Below are positions 61,810 to 64,000 of a stretch of 64,000 bases of DNA, one piece after another. The stretch's first letter is position 1. Each line of letters begins with the position of its first letter. The notes below the pieces were generated by a model. The model was not told the DNA's origin and did no database searches. It saw only the letters and a program-made list of their open reading frames with translations. The stretch is from the NCBI RefSeq assembly GCF_030846195.1, contig NZ_JAVCWH010000006.1, positions 124,001 through 188,000 of the forward strand, in the 5' to 3' direction. The position numbers and the translations under genes are program-made. The stretch is from Paracoccus yibinensis. GTDB lineage: Bacteria; Pseudomonadota; Alphaproteobacteria; Rhodobacterales; Rhodobacteraceae.

Positions 61810-62684
61810 CGCAGAAGAAATGACATGGCAATCACCTGCCCGTCACGCTGCAATTCGATTCGAAGCTGGCCCGACGCGACGACACCGTCGAAATGTTGCC
61901 TGTCGGCATCAATGTCGCCAAGCCGGCGGCCATTGACCGAGACGATGACGTCCCCGGGCAGGAACCCGGCCTGCGCCAGTTCCGGCGCGGGGTTGTCGCC
62001 GACCTGATACCCCCCCTCGACCGAGGTCAGTCCAAGCCCGTCCAGCAACCCCGCCGGGTCGGTGTCAAGGGCCTGGCCGTACCGGGCGATCGCCTCGTCA
62101 AGGGGACTGGCGGGGTCGGGCGCAGCGTCCCGGGTTGGAACGGCGGGAGGCGCGCCGCGGCGATCATCGCGAGCAGCGCGGGCATCTGGCGCCTCTGCCT
62201 GCGAACGCTTCGAGAAGGACAGCGTTTCAAGCTGCCCGTTGACGCGCAGCACGACGTGATCGGCGTTCACCTCGGCCAGATCCGCATTGGCCGTGATGCG
62301 CGCCCCGATGGGATAGCTGGCGACCGGAGTGTCCCCGCCGGAAATGATCGCCCGCGACACTGAGGCCGGATTGCCCATCGTCACCCCAAGCAGGACAAGG
62401 CCAAGGCTGGTTTCGCCCGCCGCCTGCGGCTGGGGGGCGGGCGTGTTGTCCTGCCCGAAGGGTCCGAACGCAAGGATGGGCTCCAGATCGACCTGCATGG
62501 CAGGTTCGTCCGGGGCCGCCGACGGGACGGGGATGATCTGCCCGCTTTCACCCTGCAGGCGCCAGATCACCGGGGCCGCCGCCCAACCCAGGCTGACGGC
62601 GCAGAGTGCTGCCCCGCACCACAGGGCCGCCCGCCCCAGCACGCCGGGAATGCGCCTGCCCTCGAACGCCTCCAGGCCGATCAC
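61806..62684 (-). CDS. gspC: Type II secretion protein GspC
   Basis: A 292-residue inner-membrane protein. The GTG start (62682-62684) overlaps the gspI stop (GTGA). A membrane helix (~15-36, RAALWCGAALCAVSLGWAAA) precedes the homology region (LVLLGVTMGNPASVSRAIIS, PIGARITANADLAEVNADHV), a linker rich in Ala/Pro/Arg, and a C-terminal PDZ domain (PELAQAGFLPGDVIVSVNGR). GspC couples the inner-membrane platform to the secretin's N0 domain and helps choose substrates. The position before gspD but after the minor pseudopilin genes is unusual. Confidence 0.88.
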   Translation of the reverse strand: MIGLEAFEGRRIPGVLGRAALWCGAALCAVSLGWAAAPVIWRLQGESGQIIPVPSAAPDEPAMQVDLEPILAFGPFGQDNTPAPQPQAAGETSLGLVLLGVTMGNPASVSRAIISGGDTPVASYPIGARITANADLAEVNADHVVLRVNGQLETLSFSKRSQAEAPDARAARDDRRGAPPAVPTRDAAPDPASPLDEAIARYGQALDTDPAGLLDGLGLTSVEGGYQVGDNPAPELAQAGFLPGDVIVSVNGRRLGDIDADRQHFDGVVASGQLRIELQRDGQVIAMSFLLR

Positions 62685-63043
62685 TCCCGGACCTCCCGCA
62701 GGACGAATCCTGTCAAACGAGCATAGACCTGCCCGTCGGCCATGTCCGTCGCCGCAAGATCGACCTGTTCCAGGCCCGGATCGCTGGTGGGGCGGCGGGT
62801 TTCCGTCACGCGAACGGAATGCCCCATCATGGCTACGGGACCAGCCTGCGGCGCGGCGCCGACGACCAGTTCCGCCAGATGATTTTCCGCCGCCCATTGC
62901 GCAGCCGCCCGGGCCTCCAACGCGGCGATGTTGCGGATATGGGCCTCGGTGGCGCCCAGAAGCGCCATGGCCGCCATGGCAAGAACAGCCATCGCAACCA
63001 GCGTCTCGATCAAGGTGAAGCCGGCATCGCCGCCCCGCTTCAT
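62681..63043 (-). CDS. gspI: Type II secretion minor pseudopilin GspI
   Basis: A 120-residue prepilin-like protein. The N-terminus MKRGGDAGFTLIETLVAMAV carries the prepilin peptidase site G-FTLIE, followed by the hydrophobic helix. The soluble part has ARAAAQWAAENHLAEL, GHSVRVTETRRP and VYARLTGFVL, typical of GspI. Start overlaps gspH's stop, stop overlaps gspC's start. GspI caps the pseudopilus with GspJ and GspK, which would lie elsewhere. Confidence 0.88.
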   Translation of the reverse strand: MKRGGDAGFTLIETLVAMAVLAMAAMALLGATEAHIRNIAALEARAAAQWAAENHLAELVVGAAPQAGPVAMMGHSVRVTETRRPTSDPGLEQVDLAATDMADGQVYARLTGFVLREVRE

Positions 63044-63537
63044 GTCGGCCCCCGTGGAACCGCCAGGGCGCTGAAGCCGTCGAATTCGACACGCCAGGGC
63101 GATCCGCTGCCATAGAAATCGAACGCGCGGGCAGGCCCGCTGCCGCTGGCGGCGATCATCACGGCATCCCCGTTTCCCGAAACCGTCATGTGCAGCGGAT
63201 TGCGAAGGTCGTGACGGACAGCCAGCAATGGCACTGCGGCCGGCTGCCATTCCGCATCGTCGCCCTGCCATTGCACGAAGGCATAGCCGCCTTCGTCCCA
63301 AAGCAACTGCAAGGGCATTCCCGATACAAGCGCCTCGTCCACGGCAAGCGACAGATGCCGGGCCAGGCGCAGGGCTTCGGCTTGGGCGCGATCGCCGCGC
63401 CCGGCACCGTTCAGGCCCATCATGGCTGCGCCCGTCGCGATGCCGATCACCACAATGACGATCAGCGTTTCGATCAGCGTCAGCCCCGCCTGGCAATCAC
63501 GCCGCGCCGTCCGGCCAGGCAGCCGCGGCGGAATCAT
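63040..63537 (-). CDS. gspH: Type II secretion minor pseudopilin GspH
   Basis: A 165-residue prepilin-like protein. The cleavage motif is QAG-LTLIETLIVIVVIGIA (~residue 18), with a longer-than-usual basic leader. The remainder (RLARHLSLAVDEALVSGMPL, QWQGDDAEWQPAAVPLL, AFDFYGSGSPWRVEFDGFSA) fits the GspH/FimT soluble fold. Overlaps gspG and gspI by four bases each. Confidence 0.86.
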   Translation of the reverse strand: MIPPRLPGRTARRDCQAGLTLIETLIVIVVIGIATGAAMMGLNGAGRGDRAQAEALRLARHLSLAVDEALVSGMPLQLLWDEGGYAFVQWQGDDAEWQPAAVPLLAVRHDLRNPLHMTVSGNGDAVMIAASGSGPARAFDFYGSGSPWRVEFDGFSALAVPRGPT

Positions 63538-64000
63538 CCCCCTGCGCCTGCCGAGGCGGTGCCGGGTCCATAGCGGATATCCGCATCGACCCCCTCGCCG
63601 CCCGGCGCGCTGTCCGCCCCAAGCGACATCAGTTCATAAGGGCCGTTCTGCCCAGGCGACTGATAAACATAGGGGTTTCCCCAGGGATCGGCGGGAACCT
63701 GCGGAAGATAACCTCCCGGCGCCCAGTTGACCGGCAGGGGCGCCTGGGCCGGCGGTGCCGCAAGCGCGGAAAGCCCCTGCGCCGTCGTGGGATAGGTGCG
63801 ATTGTCCAGGCGATACATCTCGAGGCTCGAGGCGATCGTGCGCATGTCCGCGCCCGCGACGGCGACCCGCGCCTGGTCTGGACGCCCCATCACCTGCGGC
63901 ACGACCAGCGACGCCACGATCCCGATGATGACCAGCACGACCATCATCTCGATCAGGGTGACGCCGCTGTCGGAATGCCGCCTGACCCGCCCGGGACCAG
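63534..64000 (-). CDS. gspG: Type II secretion major pseudopilin GspG (start outside window)
   Basis: At least 154 codons; the frame is open to the window edge, so the first residues are missing. RRHSDSG-VTLIEMMVVLVI contains the prepilin cleavage site; the mature part has the GspG hallmarks ADMRTIASSLEMYRLDNRTY, PTTAQGLSAL and YLPQVPADPWGNPYVYQSPG, then SLGADSAPGGEGVDADI, the calcium-binding end. GspG polymerises into the pseudopilus that pushes folded exoproteins through GspD. Upstream genes for the ATPase and platform probably lie just outside the window. Confidence 0.93.
   Translation of the reverse strand, partial: GPGRVRRHSDSGVTLIEMMVVLVIIGIVASLVVPQVMGRPDQARVAVAGADMRTIASSLEMYRLDNRTYPTTAQGLSALAAPPAQAPLPVNWAPGGYLPQVPADPWGNPYVYQSPGQNGPYELMSLGADSAPGGEGVDADIRYGPGTASAGAGG

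Overview
The window is high-GC DNA with codon use and gene content typical of an alphaproteobacterium of the Rhodobacteraceae, most likely Paracoccus or a close relative. This is inferred from an FnrL-like fragment, the hydantoin/NCS1 and Hut genes, the NarX-type two-component pairs, the PrtD-type exporter and the IS427, IS66, IS6 and IS3 remnants. The replicon type cannot be told from the sequence. No tRNA, rRNA, CRISPR array or intact insertion sequence was seen. All transposase genes are broken, and many metabolic genes survive only as fragments, so this is an accessory, much-rearranged region.

Layout. 1-3.0 kb: two glycosyltransferases translationally coupled to a decayed glmS beside an IS66 scrap. 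3.1-6.1 kb: a FadR-type GntR regulator divergent from a hydantoin/Asp-Glu racemase and an NCS1 permease. 6.3-13.8 kb: a gene graveyard (second racemase, ECF sigma tail, FnrL-like, LysR, hutF, hisC, FAD-linked oxidase, ICMT, HDAC-like and four transposase remnants) with intact SDR, HutD and DUF2189 genes between. 13.9-28.0 kb: the most unusual block, described below. 28.3-32.6 kb: ParDE, a haloacid dehalogenase, a TVP38-flavoprotein fusion and a CDP-alcohol phosphatidyltransferase. 33.2-39.3 kb: a winged-helix/TPR regulator divergent from a Tat-exported amidase, a frameshifted aquaporin and a Tat-exported amidohydrolase. 40-45 kb: a Gly/Asp-rich exported protein and two tandem NarX/NarL-type two-component systems. 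45.4-51.3 kb: a 1953-residue heme peroxidase with RTX repeats. 51.4-59.5 kb: an ABC sugar importer with a dehydrogenase, MurQ-like etherase, HutC-type regulator and SIS isomerase, probably for amino sugars. 59.6-64.0 kb: type II secretion genes gspG-H-I-C-D.

The candidate new system lies at 13.9-28.0 kb. On the minus strand, four tightly packed genes encode a DUF1611-like P-loop protein fused to a domain resembling the N-terminus of IS256/Mutator transposases, a PrtD-type ABC exporter, an HlyD-type adaptor, and a 1760-residue protein made of two tandem cyanophycin-synthetase-like modules followed by a CapA/PgsA-like metallophosphoesterase domain. In both modules the ATP-grasp half looks intact, but the Mur-ligase half has lost its P-loop. 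Upstream are a DUF2156/GNAT-like transferase and a signal-peptide alpha/beta hydrolase. A divergent paralogue of that hydrolase carries a serralysin-type C-terminal type I secretion region instead of a signal peptide. The simplest reading is a locus that makes, exports and trims an amino-acid polymer or peptide, with the ABC/HlyD pair exporting the hydrolase, the product, or both. The individual domain assignments are well supported by motifs; the joint function is inference.
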